Assembly: GCF_014637725.1 (NCBI RefSeq)
Contig: NZ_BMFC01000007.1
Span: 1-64,000 of the forward strand
Direction of reading: 5' to 3'
DNA length: 64,000 nt
Source of the DNA: Marivita lacus
GTDB lineage: Bacteria > Pseudomonadota > Alphaproteobacteria > Rhodobacterales > Rhodobacteraceae
The notes beneath the pieces are model-generated. The model worked only from the letters and a program-made list of their open reading frames with translations, did not search any database and was not told the origin of the DNA. How positions within the stretch are numbered: the stretch's first letter is position 1; each line of letters starts with the position of its first letter. Made by a program: the position numbers and the translations under genes. Shown in pieces: positions 33,970-41,787 of this stretch.

Positions 33970-35236
33970 CACCGCCATCCGCCGCCGCATCCGGGCCCAG
34001 TCATCGGAAAACGATCCTGATGTCATGGGCTTTGTCTTGGACATCCCGATCCAGGAGGGTGCGTTGGTCTGGTTCGAAGCCTCAGACGATGCCCCGCTGG
34101 CACAGGCACTTTTTGCGTTGGACGGGGTCGTCCGCGTCGAAGTGAGCGACACCACAATCTGGGTAAAGAAACGCCCTGACGCTGACTGGACACACCTCAA
34201 GCCCCGCATTGCCGAAGGGATCCGACGCGTGCTCGACGAAACAGACATGCCACTTGGCGGGGAAAGCGTGGTCGCGGCAAGCCCGGACGAAGGCCTGCGA
34301 AAGGCCGTCGAGGATTTGCTGGACCGGCAGGTCAATCCGGCGGTCGCCGCCCATAGCGGCCATATCTCGGTAGACAAGGTCGAAGGGTTGACCGTGCACC
34401 TGCGCATGTCCGGCGGCTGTCAAGGCTGTGCTGCATCGGCAGTCACGCTCCGAGAAGGGGTGGAACGCATGCTGCGCGCCGCCTTGCCGCAGATCGACCG
34501 GATCATCGACGTCACGGACCACGCGTCAGGGGACAACCCGTTCTATGCCCGTGACGATGGACCCTCGCCGTTCCTGAACAGACCCGTCCCCGAAGGCGTC
34601 ATCAGATGGGAGGATGGGCAAATAACAGTGGACCCCAACTATCTGGCGCCAAAGCTCGGCATCACCGCCGAAACTCTTCGCGCCGGATTGCGTCGCGGGG
34701 AGGTCGTTGGCGTGACCGAAACCGGCGAAGGCACGGACAATGGCAAGACCCGGATCATCCTTCGCACCTCGACCCGCGCCTGGGCAGCAGAAATCGACTC
34801 CACCGGCGCTGCCCGCGAGATCCCGCCCCCGCGCGTGATCAAGACGGCAGCAAGCAACGAGGTCGATTTGACAAACCGCGTGCGCGCACATCTGGAAGGT
34901 CTCAACGAGAACTCCGCTCCAATCACATACGGTGCATTGGCGCGTGCGCTCGGTTTGTGGGCGCCAGGCTCCGTCGGCAGGGTCACTCGGGCCCTGGAAA
35001 CGACGATGCGGCAAGACGCGGCTGCCGATCACCCTTTCATCGCCGCCCGCGCGGTCAGCCGCGGACACAACAATCTGCCCGGCAAAGGCTATTTCGATCT
35101 CGCCCGCGCTCTCTCGCGCGGACCGCTGGAAGGTGAAAGCGAGGCAGAGTTTCACACCAGAGAACTCCGCCGCCTGAACGAGATCAGGACCAATCAAACA
35201 CCTTCCGGCGCTGTCACCGTGAACACACACATCTAA
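33962..35236 (+). CDS. Nfu/NifU-type fusion protein with DUF6522-like and C-terminal winged-helix-like parts
   Basis: A 424-residue protein. Residues about 20-80 resemble the Nfu N-terminal domain (ALFALDGVVRVEVSDTTIWV). Residues about 110-175 are the NifU C-terminal domain, with its CxxC motif in SGGCQGCAASAVTLREGVE. Residues about 200-285 resemble DUF6522 (VDPNYLAPKLGITAETLRAG). The last about 110 residues contain ITYGALARALGLWAPGSVGR, a domain seen in various proteins and probably helical. It overlaps mrp by 8 bp. It may be a dedicated scaffold or carrier delivering clusters with the Mrp fusion protein. Confidence 0.8.
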   Translation: MSDTAIRRRIRAQSSENDPDVMGFVLDIPIQEGALVWFEASDDAPLAQALFALDGVVRVEVSDTTIWVKKRPDADWTHLKPRIAEGIRRVLDETDMPLGGESVVAASPDEGLRKAVEDLLDRQVNPAVAAHSGHISVDKVEGLTVHLRMSGGCQGCAASAVTLREGVERMLRAALPQIDRIIDVTDHASGDNPFYARDDGPSPFLNRPVPEGVIRWEDGQITVDPNYLAPKLGITAETLRAGLRRGEVVGVTETGEGTDNGKTRIILRTSTRAWAAEIDSTGAAREIPPPRVIKTAASNEVDLTNRVRAHLEGLNENSAPITYGALARALGLWAPGSVGRVTRALETTMRQDAAADHPFIAARAVSRGHNNLPGKGYFDLARALSRGPLEGESEAEFHTRELRRLNEIRTNQTPSGAVTVNTHI

Positions 35237-35336
35237 CCACAGCACATGTTTCTGATCATATCCGCCGATGTGAAGGATTTTCGATGCCGGCCGCAGTGCA
35301 CGGTTCCAGGAGGATGGCGTGCGCCCCCGATGGCGG

Positions 35337-35549
35337 TCAGCGACGGCGTGATGTGCCCGGGCTGACGGGCAACGCGTTTCGCCAAGCATTCAAGCTCTTG
35401 CAGCGCCGACAGATCCGTTCGCCAAAGCCTTCACTCCAGAAAACACTATCGCATCTCAGGCAAGGACGTTCTCGAGGTATGTCGCCCAAGGCCTTTTCTG
35501 GCGCGTTGCACGGCGCTGCCGCTTCAGCCATAGCCCTGTTCGCCGTCAT
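35337..35549 (-). CDS. Small zinc-ribbon protein
   Basis: A 70-residue protein translated from ATG 35549, whose ATGA overlaps the stop of the upstream gene. It has a paired CxxC motif, CLRCDSVFWSEGFGERIC then RRC, and a short conserved-looking end (LNAWRNALPVS). It is likely a zinc ribbon of the type seen in small Rhodobacteraceae proteins. The function is unknown. A gene-free stretch of about 100 bases separates it from the Nfu gene on the other strand. Confidence 0.65.
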   Translation of the reverse strand: MTANRAMAEAAAPCNAPEKALGDIPRERPCLRCDSVFWSEGFGERICRRCKSLNAWRNALPVSPGTSRRR

Positions 35550-36079
35550 ATCTGTTCTGCTGCGAGGCACATCCGCAAGGGCTGCGACGTTTCCGGTCGC
35601 GAGGGCATGCCTTCGTTTTCGGCAACCTGGATTGACGCATTTTCGCGTGCTCGTTGGTAGGCCAGCTTGGGGTCCAGCACATCCAGGTCGGACTGTGGCG
35701 TCCGGAGCCCAGAATAGAGATGTCGCAGATGCGCCACGGAGACGCCGTCAGCCTCCATCACGAGACGCACTATCGGATCTGCCAGCATTTCTTCGAGCAA
35801 GAAGTCGGATAACGCCTTGCCCGTCAGCTTGTCCTTGGCACGTATGTGGTCCAGGTCCGCAAGCGAAACGGTCAGGGTCCTGGTCAGTCCAGGATGTGAT
35901 ACCCGAGGATGTAGATTGACCAGAACAGAGGCCTTCCAGGCTTCGGGATCCTCTTGATCTGGGGGTGAAACGAGCTCGGTTTCGATGTCGTATTCCCCCG
36001 CTGGCAGTGTCTCGCCAAATCCTGGGACGGTGAACGGTCGGGCGAAAACCGCAACGGTCTTGCTCGTCTGATCTTCCAT
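35546..36079 (-). CDS. LPAGxY-motif protein
   Basis: A 177-residue protein. The start at 36079 (MEDQTSKTVAVFARPFTVPG) is chosen for its GGAGG site and for the family-like N-terminus. LPAGEYDIETELVSPP repeats the motif of the 28092 protein, followed by LTRTLTVSLADLDHIRAKDK. It is co-translated with the zinc-ribbon protein. The function is unknown; the repeated occurrence in the stress region hints at a stress role. Confidence 0.65.
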   Translation of the reverse strand: MEDQTSKTVAVFARPFTVPGFGETLPAGEYDIETELVSPPDQEDPEAWKASVLVNLHPRVSHPGLTRTLTVSLADLDHIRAKDKLTGKALSDFLLEEMLADPIVRLVMEADGVSVAHLRHLYSGLRTPQSDLDVLDPKLAYQRARENASIQVAENEGMPSRPETSQPLRMCLAAEQI

Positions 36080-36156
36080 CGACGTGATCCTCCATGTTGT
36101 TGCTGCGGGTGGTTCGCACCCCCTTTTGAGAATGGGGCGCGTGGCTTGTATACGTC

Positions 36157-36294
36157 TCAAGATGTCTTGGACGTCGCAGGCGCTTCCTTGCCGACGGCAT
36201 TGGACTCGTTCTGCTTGGCAGGGGTCTTTGCTGCTTCGGCAGGCCTCAGCTTCATTGCCGCCGAAGCCCGTGCTGTCAGGTCCTTGAGGGACAT
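36157..36294 (-). CDS. Small Ala/Lys-rich protein (about 45 aa)
   Basis: ATG 36294 (MSLKDLTARASAAMK, with AAAGGG 8 bases upstream) starts a 45-residue protein rich in Ala, Lys, Thr and Pro, ending KEAPATSKTS. An ATG at 36336 would add 14 residues. The MSLKDLTA-xAxAA-K start is shared by small proteins of Rhodobacterales as I recall them. There is no other evidence for function. Confidence 0.5.
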   Translation of the reverse strand: MSLKDLTARASAAMKLRPAEAAKTPAKQNESNAVGKEAPATSKTS

Positions 36295-36429
36295 GTCATC
36301 GACCCTTTGATTGGCCGACGTCAACTCCTCGTCCATGGTGGACCGGGAGGCTCGACAAAAGTACTACTATCTATATGGGGACTGGCCCCCCAATTTACGA
36401 CGGCGCAGGTCGAAGAAAACCAAAGTCGA

Positions 36430-36630
36430 TTAGGCCAATTCATCGGTCCAGACCTTGAATTCCGTCAAAATGTTGTGCCCGAATGTCTGGGTCAAAGGCA
36501 CATCGGCGGTATCGCGGTAACGCGCGATCAGAATTCTCGCAAACCTCGGTTTGTTGTTGCGCGGGTCGAACATGTGCCATTCACCAGTAAACCATGTTGG
36601 CCTGAGTGCTGCGGCGTCATTCGATCTGCC
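36430..36630 (-). pseudogene. C-terminal remnant of a transglutaminase-like protein
   Basis: The minus strand reads PTWFTGEWHMFDPRNNKPR, then GHNILTEFKVWTDELA and a stop. This matches the C-terminal part of bacterial transglutaminase-like (Transglut_core) proteins: the WYTFDPRNNxPR block carries the catalytic aspartate. The catalytic cysteine and N-terminal part are missing, cut near the regulatory box at 36643. An internal ATG at 36573 would give only 47 residues. Confidence 0.6.
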
Positions 36631-36642
36631 TCACGCGCCCGG

Positions 36643-36658
36643 ACTAACCTGCGTCAGT
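36643..36658. promoter_or_regulatory. Crp/Fnr-type box upstream of small protein gene
   Basis: ACTAAC-CTGC-GTCAGT lies 161 bp upstream of the start at 36819. Together with its flanks it repeats the box at 27955 (15 of 16 bases). The right half is one base from ATCAGT. Confidence 0.4.
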
Positions 36659-36818
36659 GCGCCGGGGCGTTGATATCGGCTAGGTGAAATGTGCCCGCCG
36701 AATATCTGGTGGGGCAATTTTCCGAGTACCCGCGAAGCATGCGGGCGTATCAAACCCCAAAAGGTCAGGATGTAAGCGTGCTTCTTATTGCTCGGAACGT
36801 CCAGAAAGGACATTCCAA

Positions 36819-37007
36819 ATGACACCCCAACAGACCAAGACAGCCGACAAGATGACGTCAGTGAAAGCCGCCTGGGACAAGGCACCCTCAGGCCCGAAGA
36901 AGGACTCGGCGCTGAAGCATTACCAGGCAGCTGAGAAGGCAAACACGGCGAAGAACGACACCGAGACCAACAAGGAACTCGATGCGGCGACCCACGCCCT
37001 CGCGTGA
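36819..37007 (+). CDS. Small Lys/Ala-rich stress-type protein (intact copy)
   Basis: A 62-residue protein starting at ATG 36819, with AGAAAGGA upstream (MTPQQTKTADKMTSVKAAWD, KKDSALKHYQAAEKA, NKELDAATHALA). Its degraded copy is at 23412, and the two regions also share about 150 bases upstream of the gene. It is soluble, basic and helical. The function is unknown; position near CIRCE-groESL and Crp/Fnr-type boxes suggests a stress role. Confidence 0.72.
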   Translation: MTPQQTKTADKMTSVKAAWDKAPSGPKKDSALKHYQAAEKANTAKNDTETNKELDAATHALA

Positions 37008-37064
37008 CCTTCTGCGTCTGACGTGATCACTGGGGCCGTCTGCCGAAAAGGGAGGGCGGCCCTC

Positions 37065-37253
37065 TCATCTAAGACGTGGTTCAATCTGATCCAGATATGC
37101 CGGATCGAACTCGCCTTGATGCACCATATCGCATCCCGCGACGAAGGATCGACGACGCTGGTGCAGTTGTTCAAGGACGGCCAGCTCGACCTCCGACAGG
37201 GTGACGAAGGCAGAGAGCTTGCGCGTCAGAGGGCTGTGTTCAGCTGATGCCAT
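37065..37253 (-). CDS. Miniature Crp/Fnr protein: N-terminus joined to C-terminal tail
   Basis: From ATG 37253 (GGGAGG upstream) the frame reads MASAEHSPLTRKLSAFVTLS, HQRRRSFVAGCDMVHQGE and then directly FDPAYLDQIEPRLR and a stop, 62 residues. The start matches the intact Crp (SALTRKLLTFVALS, QRRRSFLAGHEMIYQGE) and the end matches its last residues (FDTGYLDQDGPLLR). About 165 residues, including the barrel and helix-turn-helix, are missing in frame. It could be a deletion relic or a small protein that interferes with a Crp dimer. Confidence 0.7.
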   Translation of the reverse strand: MASAEHSPLTRKLSAFVTLSEVELAVLEQLHQRRRSFVAGCDMVHQGEFDPAYLDQIEPRLR

Positions 37254-37298
37254 GGGGCCTCCCGGCGCGTCGTGACCCAAGAGCGGAAATGGGCCCAC

Positions 37299-37314
37299 AC
37301 TGCTCTGGATCAGT
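37299..37314. promoter_or_regulatory. Crp/Fnr-type box between mini-Crp and small gene
   Basis: ACTGCT-CTGG-ATCAGT has one perfect half-site and one mismatch in the other. It lies between the divergent mini-Crp (37253) and the gene at 37400, 46 and 86 bases from their starts. Confidence 0.5.
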
Positions 37315-37399
37315 TCAACATAGAAAACTTCCTGAAAGTGTACGGATGCATGTGAACCTGACCTTTCCCCGGTTCACGATGCCAGGGAAGGAACCTCCG

Positions 37400-37636
37400 A
37401 TGTCCACGGCGAACGAACATGCAGGCCAAGCCGCCCTATCCATCTGCGAGGCGCTCCTGCTTGCCTTGAACGATCGCGGGTTGCTGCCGGAGCACGAGAC
37501 CATGGGGGTTCTTCGCAACGCCGCAGCAACGCGAGAGAACGCCATCGGCACCGAACTCGAAACGGAAAGGCACCGTGCCGTCGCGAGCTTGATCAACGCG
37601 ATCTTCGTTGGCGGTGACTGGGTACGACGCTCGTGA
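37400..37636 (+). CDS. Small protein of unknown function (intact copy)
   Basis: A 78-residue protein from ATG 37400 (GGGAAGGAA upstream). It contains AALSICEALLLALNDRGLLP, EHETMGVLRNAA and RAVASLINAIF. Its decayed paralogue at 24771 has a premature TGA. It is predicted helical and soluble. It lies just before CIRCE-groESL and behind the Crp/Fnr-type box at 37299. The function is unknown. Confidence 0.65.
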   Translation: MSTANEHAGQAALSICEALLLALNDRGLLPEHETMGVLRNAAATRENAIGTELETERHRAVASLINAIFVGGDWVRRS

Positions 37637-37750
37637 AGTCCACCTTCGACGAACTGCAGGAGCAGTTATGGGCGTCACATGATTGAAAGCCAAAAGATAT
37701 TCTTTGAGACGCTATTGTAGAACCGCTCTCGAGCCATCATTTCGATAACA

Positions 37751-37777
37751 TTGGCACTCCGGTATGGCGAGTGCCAA
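37751..37777. promoter_or_regulatory. CIRCE element (HrcA operator)
   Basis: TTGGCACTC-N9-GAGTGCCAA is a perfect 9-bp inverted repeat with a 9-base spacer. It matches the CIRCE consensus TTAGCACTC-N9-GAGTGCTAA with a symmetric A-to-G change. It lies 55 bp upstream of groES and is the expected HrcA repressor site. HrcA itself is not in this window. Confidence 0.9.
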
Positions 37778-37831
37778 AGCACATCCGAACATCGCCATGC
37801 TCCCTAGGACATCCGAAGAAGGAGCACTAAA

Positions 37832-38119
37832 ATGTCGTTCACTCCACTCCACGACCGGGTTCTCGTCCGCCGCATTGAAGGCGACGCGAAAACCTCAGGC
37901 GGGCTCATCATCCCCGACACCGCAAAAGAGAAACCGCAGGAGGGTGAGATCGTCGCAGTCGGCGCTGGTGCCAAGGACGAGGATGGCGAGCGCATCGCCA
38001 TGGACGTCAAGGCCGGCGACCGGATCCTGTTCGGAAAATGGTCAGGAACCGAAATCAAACTGGATGGCGAAGACCTCATGATCATGAAGGAGAGCGACAT
38101 TCTCGGCGTCATGACCTGA
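37832..38119 (+). CDS. groS: Co-chaperonin GroES
   Basis: A 95-residue protein with typical GroES sequence: [40 protein letters not shown], the mobile-loop region, and SDILGVM at the end. A good AAGGAG ribosome-binding site precedes the ATG. It caps the GroEL ring. It is controlled by the CIRCE upstream and followed by groL after 44 bases. With adjacent accessory genes, this may be an additional groESL copy rather than the only one. Confidence 0.97.
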   Translation: MSFTPLHDRVLVRRIEGDAKTSGGLIIPDTAKEKPQEGEIVAVGAGAKDEDGERIAMDVKAGDRILFGKWSGTEIKLDGEDLMIMKESDILGVMT

Positions 38120-38163
38120 CCCCGACAGCGACGCCGAAATTTCATTCTCAGGAGCACCCTACC

Positions 38164-39801
38164 ATGTCCGCCAAAGACGTCCGATTCAGTACCGATGCCC
38201 GCGACCGCATGCTCAAAGGCATCAACACGCTGGCCAATGCCGTGAAGATCACCCTCGGCCCCAAGGGCCGGAACGTTATCATTGACAAATCCTGGGGTGC
38301 GCCGCGCATCACAAAGGACGGCGTGTCCGTCGCCAAGGAAATCGAGCTGTCGGATCCTTTCGAGAACATGGGCGCGCAAATGGTCAAGGAGGTCGCGCAG
38401 CGCACCAATGACGAGGCTGGCGACGGAACCACGACCGCAACCGTACTCGCCCACGCGATTGTCCAGGAGGGCATGAAATCGGTCGCCGCAGGCATGAACC
38501 CAATGGATCTCAAGCGTGGGATCGACAAGGCCGTTGCTGCGGTAGTGGCCGAGATCAAGACCATGTCCCGACCGGTCGGCGACAGCGACGAGATTGCCAA
38601 GGTCGGCGCCATTTCGGCGAATGGAGAGGTCGCAATCGGTCGTCAGATCGCAGATGCGATGGCCAAGGTCGGCAATGAAGGCGTGATCACCGTCGAGGAA
38701 AACAAGGGACTGGAGACCGAAACCGAAGTGGTCGAGGGCATGCAGTTCGACCGTGGCTATCTGAGCCCCTATTTCATCACGAATGCTCAGAAGATGCTCG
38801 TAGAGCTGCAGGACTGTGTCATCCTGCTTCACGAAAAGAAGCTGACCTCTCTCGCATCCATGGTGCCGCTGCTGGAGGCTGTGATTCAGGCCGACAAGCA
38901 ACTGCTGATCGTGGCCGAGGACATAGAGGGCGAGGCGCTTGCCACGCTGGTCGTCAACAAGCTCCGCGGCGGGCTGAAGGTCGCAGCCGTCAAGGCGCCC
39001 GGCTTCGGAGATCGCCGCAAGGCGATGATGGAAGACCTTGCCGTCCTTACGGGCGGCCAAGTGATTTCCGTAGAGATGGGCATCAAGCTTGAGAATGTCA
39101 CAATGGACATGCTCGGCACGGCGAAGAAGGTCGCGATCACCAAGGATGACACAACGATCATCGACGGTGCCGGCGACAAGGACGCGATCGCGGCACGCGT
39201 CACACAGATCCGGGCGCAGATCGAGGAAACCACTTCGGACTACGACAAGGAGAAGCTTCAGGAACGCCTGGCCAAGCTTGCCGGCGGCATTGCGGTGATC
39301 CGGGTCGGAGGGGCAACCGAGAGCGAAGTGAAGGAGCGCAAGGACCGCGTGGACGATGCGCTGAATGCCACCCGCGCTGCGGTTCAGGAAGGTGTCGTAC
39401 CCGGTGGCGGGGTGGCCCTCATTCATGCCGGTAAGGTGCTGGCGACGCTGAAGGGTGAGAACAATGATCAGGATGCCGGCATCAAGATCATCCGCCGCGC
39501 GATCCAGGAACCGCTGCGCCAGATTGCTGGAAATGCCGGCGTCGACGGATCGGTCGTCGTTGGTAAGGTTATCGAGAACGACAGTCCTACCTTCGGTTTT
39601 GACGCGCAAGCCGAGGTTTACGTGGACATGCTGAAGGCCGGTGTGATCGATCCGACGAAAGTCGTCCGGATCGCACTCGAAAACGCCGCGTCCATTGCCG
39701 GGCTATTGATCACGACCGAAGCGATGGTCGCGCAAAAGCCCGAGAGGTCCGGTGCCGGAAGCGAAATGTCCGGCATGGGCGGCATGGGCGGAATGATGTG
39801 A
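38164..39801 (+). CDS. groL: Chaperonin GroEL
   Basis: A 545-residue protein starting at ATG 38164 ([20 protein letters not shown]) after AGGAG. It has all family blocks: [30 protein letters not shown] (ATP-binding), and the GGM-rich tail (GMGGMGGMM). Its sequence has several substitutions relative to the common alphaproteobacterial GroEL, such as KSWG and a shorter C-terminal region, which would fit a second, accessory copy; that remains inferred. It forms the double-ring folding machine with GroES. Confidence 0.97.
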   Translation: MSAKDVRFSTDARDRMLKGINTLANAVKITLGPKGRNVIIDKSWGAPRITKDGVSVAKEIELSDPFENMGAQMVKEVAQRTNDEAGDGTTTATVLAHAIVQEGMKSVAAGMNPMDLKRGIDKAVAAVVAEIKTMSRPVGDSDEIAKVGAISANGEVAIGRQIADAMAKVGNEGVITVEENKGLETETEVVEGMQFDRGYLSPYFITNAQKMLVELQDCVILLHEKKLTSLASMVPLLEAVIQADKQLLIVAEDIEGEALATLVVNKLRGGLKVAAVKAPGFGDRRKAMMEDLAVLTGGQVISVEMGIKLENVTMDMLGTAKKVAITKDDTTIIDGAGDKDAIAARVTQIRAQIEETTSDYDKEKLQERLAKLAGGIAVIRVGGATESEVKERKDRVDDALNATRAAVQEGVVPGGGVALIHAGKVLATLKGENNDQDAGIKIIRRAIQEPLRQIAGNAGVDGSVVVGKVIENDSPTFGFDAQAEVYVDMLKAGVIDPTKVVRIALENAASIAGLLITTEAMVAQKPERSGAGSEMSGMGGMGGMM

Positions 39802-39806
39802 ACGGC

Positions 39807-39837
39807 GGCGTCCCATGGTCAGGAGCCCTGGGACGCC
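39807..39837 (+). terminator. Hairpin after groEL
   Basis: GGCGTCCCA-N13-TGGGACGCC is a perfect 9-bp stem 5 bases after the groEL stop. There is no T-run, so termination may be partial, allowing read-through into the small gene at 39910. Confidence 0.55.
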
Positions 39838-39909
39838 ACTCCACTGTGCTGATGCACATAAATACCAATCACTGCGTCAGCAAAAAACTTAGGACCAGGA
39901 GGAATCAAA

Positions 39910-40044
39910 ATGTCTAAGGGTGACAAGCAACGTGGCAATCGAGAAGTGAAAAAGCCGAAGAAGGTGAAGGAAAAGGTCATTGCGACAGCTGACTTTACGA
40001 AGGGCAAACTCGTGACCAATCTTGGTGAGCACAAAAAGAAATAG
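39910..40044 (+). CDS. Small basic protein (44 aa)
   Basis: ATG 39910 follows a strong AGGAGGA site and opens a 44-residue, lysine-rich frame (MSKGDKQRGNREVKKPKKVK, then ATADFTKGKL and GEHKKK). This is a recognisable type of small alphaproteobacterial protein of unknown function, possibly nucleic-acid-binding from its charge. It is too short for most gene finders but has good start signals. It lies behind groEL. Confidence 0.65.
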   Translation: MSKGDKQRGNREVKKPKKVKEKVIATADFTKGKLVTNLGEHKKK

Positions 40045-40133
40045 AGTGTCGTCGACAACGAGATTTACGACGCTTCCATACACGCCGCGCCTGACAGGCT
40101 ACGGGTTCCCTTGAGAAATCGTTGCATAGGCCC

Positions 40134-40588
40134 GTCTGGGTCTATCATCGCTTCGCGCTCAGCACGGCGCCTGTCGAGGGCGTTCTCGCTGAGCGGGGTG
40201 GATGGTCAGACGGGAACCAATCCGGAAATGGGTGAACGGTTTTGGCCGCCATTTTTCCGATTGTATCAGGTGCGACAGACCGGCCGCGGTCGACAAATGG
40301 CATCTGGATGAGGTCGTCATCCCGATCAACGGCAGAAAACACTGGCTCTGGCGGGCGGTAGACGCGAACGGTGACGTGCTTGATGGTCTCGTTCAGCCAC
40401 AACGCAACGCCAAAGCTGCGACACGTTTCCTCGCAAGGCTGACCAACCGGTCTGGTGAACCCCGTGTCGTGATCACGGACAAGTTGCGGAGCTATTTCAA
40501 ACTGATCCGGGATCTCGCACCGTCCCCGGATCATTGCGCGCACAAGGGCTTTAACACCCGGACCTGCCATTGCCTAGGAGCCACCTAG
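40134..40588 (+). pseudogene. IS6-family transposase remnant
   Basis: A first frame (VWVYHRFALSTAPVEGVLAE) shifts near 40200 into a second reading IRKWVNGFGRHFSDCIRCDR, VDKWHLDEVVIPINGRKHWL and PRVVITDKLRSYFK. These match the DDE core of IS6-family transposases (first Asp in WHLDE, second in ITDKLRSY). The C-terminal part beyond HKGFN is replaced by unrelated sequence, so the third catalytic residue is lost. It marks the right edge of the stress region. Confidence 0.85.
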
Positions 40589-41787
40589 CGAATGACCACC
40601 GCACCAGATCGCTCCATTTCGTCGATGCGATCCTCCGAAAACCCGTATTCAGACAGGATTTCTCGTCCATGCTGGCCGAGCGTCGGAGCGGGGCGGGTGA
40701 CGCCTCCGGGTGTTCTACTGAATTTCAACGGTAACCCGATGGCCTTGACCGGACCAGCGATGGGATGGTCGGTCTCAACGATCATTTCCCTTGCCAGCGC
40801 CTGTTTGTCACGGTGCATCTCGCATACGTCCATCACGGGCCCGGCTGGCAGACCTGCCTCATCCATCAGGCGCAGCCAGTCCTGCGTGTCGCGCTTTTGC
40901 AGGTGTTCCTCGAGGATCGGCACCAGTTCGGCAAGATTCACAATCCGGTCTGCATTGCTGCCGAAACGTGGATCGTCCTGAAGCTCAATGGCCCCGATGA
41001 CCTCCAGCAGGCGCATCCAGTTCCGTTGATTGGCTGCGCCGATATTGATCCAGCCGTCGCGCGCGCGGAAGGTTTGATACGGTGCGTTCAGTGGATGTGC
41101 TGAGCCGAGCGCGCCGGGTGCTTTGCCGGTTGCGAAGGCGATGGCTGATTGCCAATATGTCAGGGAAATGCCCGCCTCGAAAAGCGAGGTATCGACCATC
41201 TGGCCCTCGCCCGTGGCCTGCGCGTTGGAATAGGCTGCCACGCAGCCCAGGGCCGCCAAAAACCCTGCGGTGATATCGGCGATCGGCGCGCCGGGTTTGA
41301 CCGGAGGACGACCAGGCCCTTCGCCTGTGATCGACATGAGACCCGACATGCCCTGCGCAATCAGATCGAACCCGCCACGTTCGGCATAGGGTCCGGTGCG
41401 GCCAAAGCCGCTGATTGCGCAATAGACCAGCTTTGGATTGCTCTTGCGCAGCGTCTCGTATCCAAGACCAAGCCGGTCCATCGTGTCGTGGCGGTAATTT
41501 TCGACCACGACATCGGCGCTGTCCAATAGAGTTCGCAGTATCTCGACGGCGTCTGGATCCTTGAGGTTCAGAGCAATGCCGCGCTTGTTGCGATTCATCA
41601 TCATGAAGGCAGCGCTTTCGCCCTCGATGTCGGGAGGCAGAAAGCGGCGGCTGTCGTCGCCATCGGGTTTCTCGACCTTGATGACATCAGCGCCCATATC
41701 CGCCAGCATCATTCCGCAGGCAGGACCGGCCATGATATGAGCCAGTTCGATGACTTTCATTCCGGTCAGGGGGCCACCGTTGCTCAT
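40585..41787 (-). CDS. Family III CoA-transferase (CaiB/BaiF type)
   Basis: A 400-residue protein from ATG 41787 (MSNGGPLTGMKVIELAH), which overlaps the upstream stop as ATGA. It shows the family's N-terminal GMMLADMGADVIKVEKPDGD, NRNKRGIALNLKDP, and DVVVENYRHDTMDRLGLGYE with the catalytic aspartate nearby. It moves CoA between a donor and a carboxylic acid. The partner acid is unknown. It is co-transcribed with an enoyl-CoA hydratase, so it probably activates the substrate of a small acyl-CoA pathway. Confidence 0.94.
   Translation of the reverse strand: MSNGGPLTGMKVIELAHIMAGPACGMMLADMGADVIKVEKPDGDDSRRFLPPDIEGESAAFMMMNRNKRGIALNLKDPDAVEILRTLLDSADVVVENYRHDTMDRLGLGYETLRKSNPKLVYCAISGFGRTGPYAERGGFDLIAQGMSGLMSITGEGPGRPPVKPGAPIADITAGFLAALGCVAAYSNAQATGEGQMVDTSLFEAGISLTYWQSAIAFATGKAPGALGSAHPLNAPYQTFRARDGWINIGAANQRNWMRLLEVIGAIELQDDPRFGSNADRIVNLAELVPILEEHLQKRDTQDWLRLMDEAGLPAGPVMDVCEMHRDKQALAREMIVETDHPIAGPVKAIGLPLKFSRTPGGVTRPAPTLGQHGREILSEYGFSEDRIDEMERSGAVVIR

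Noticed and set aside
37031-37063. GGGCCG/CGGCCC stem between the small gene and mini-Crp.
   Set aside because: The stem is only 6 bp with an 18-base loop and no T-run, too weak to list as a terminator.
37804-39609. A 601-codon minus-strand frame opposite groEL.
   Set aside because: It is a common shadow of GC-rich groEL genes.
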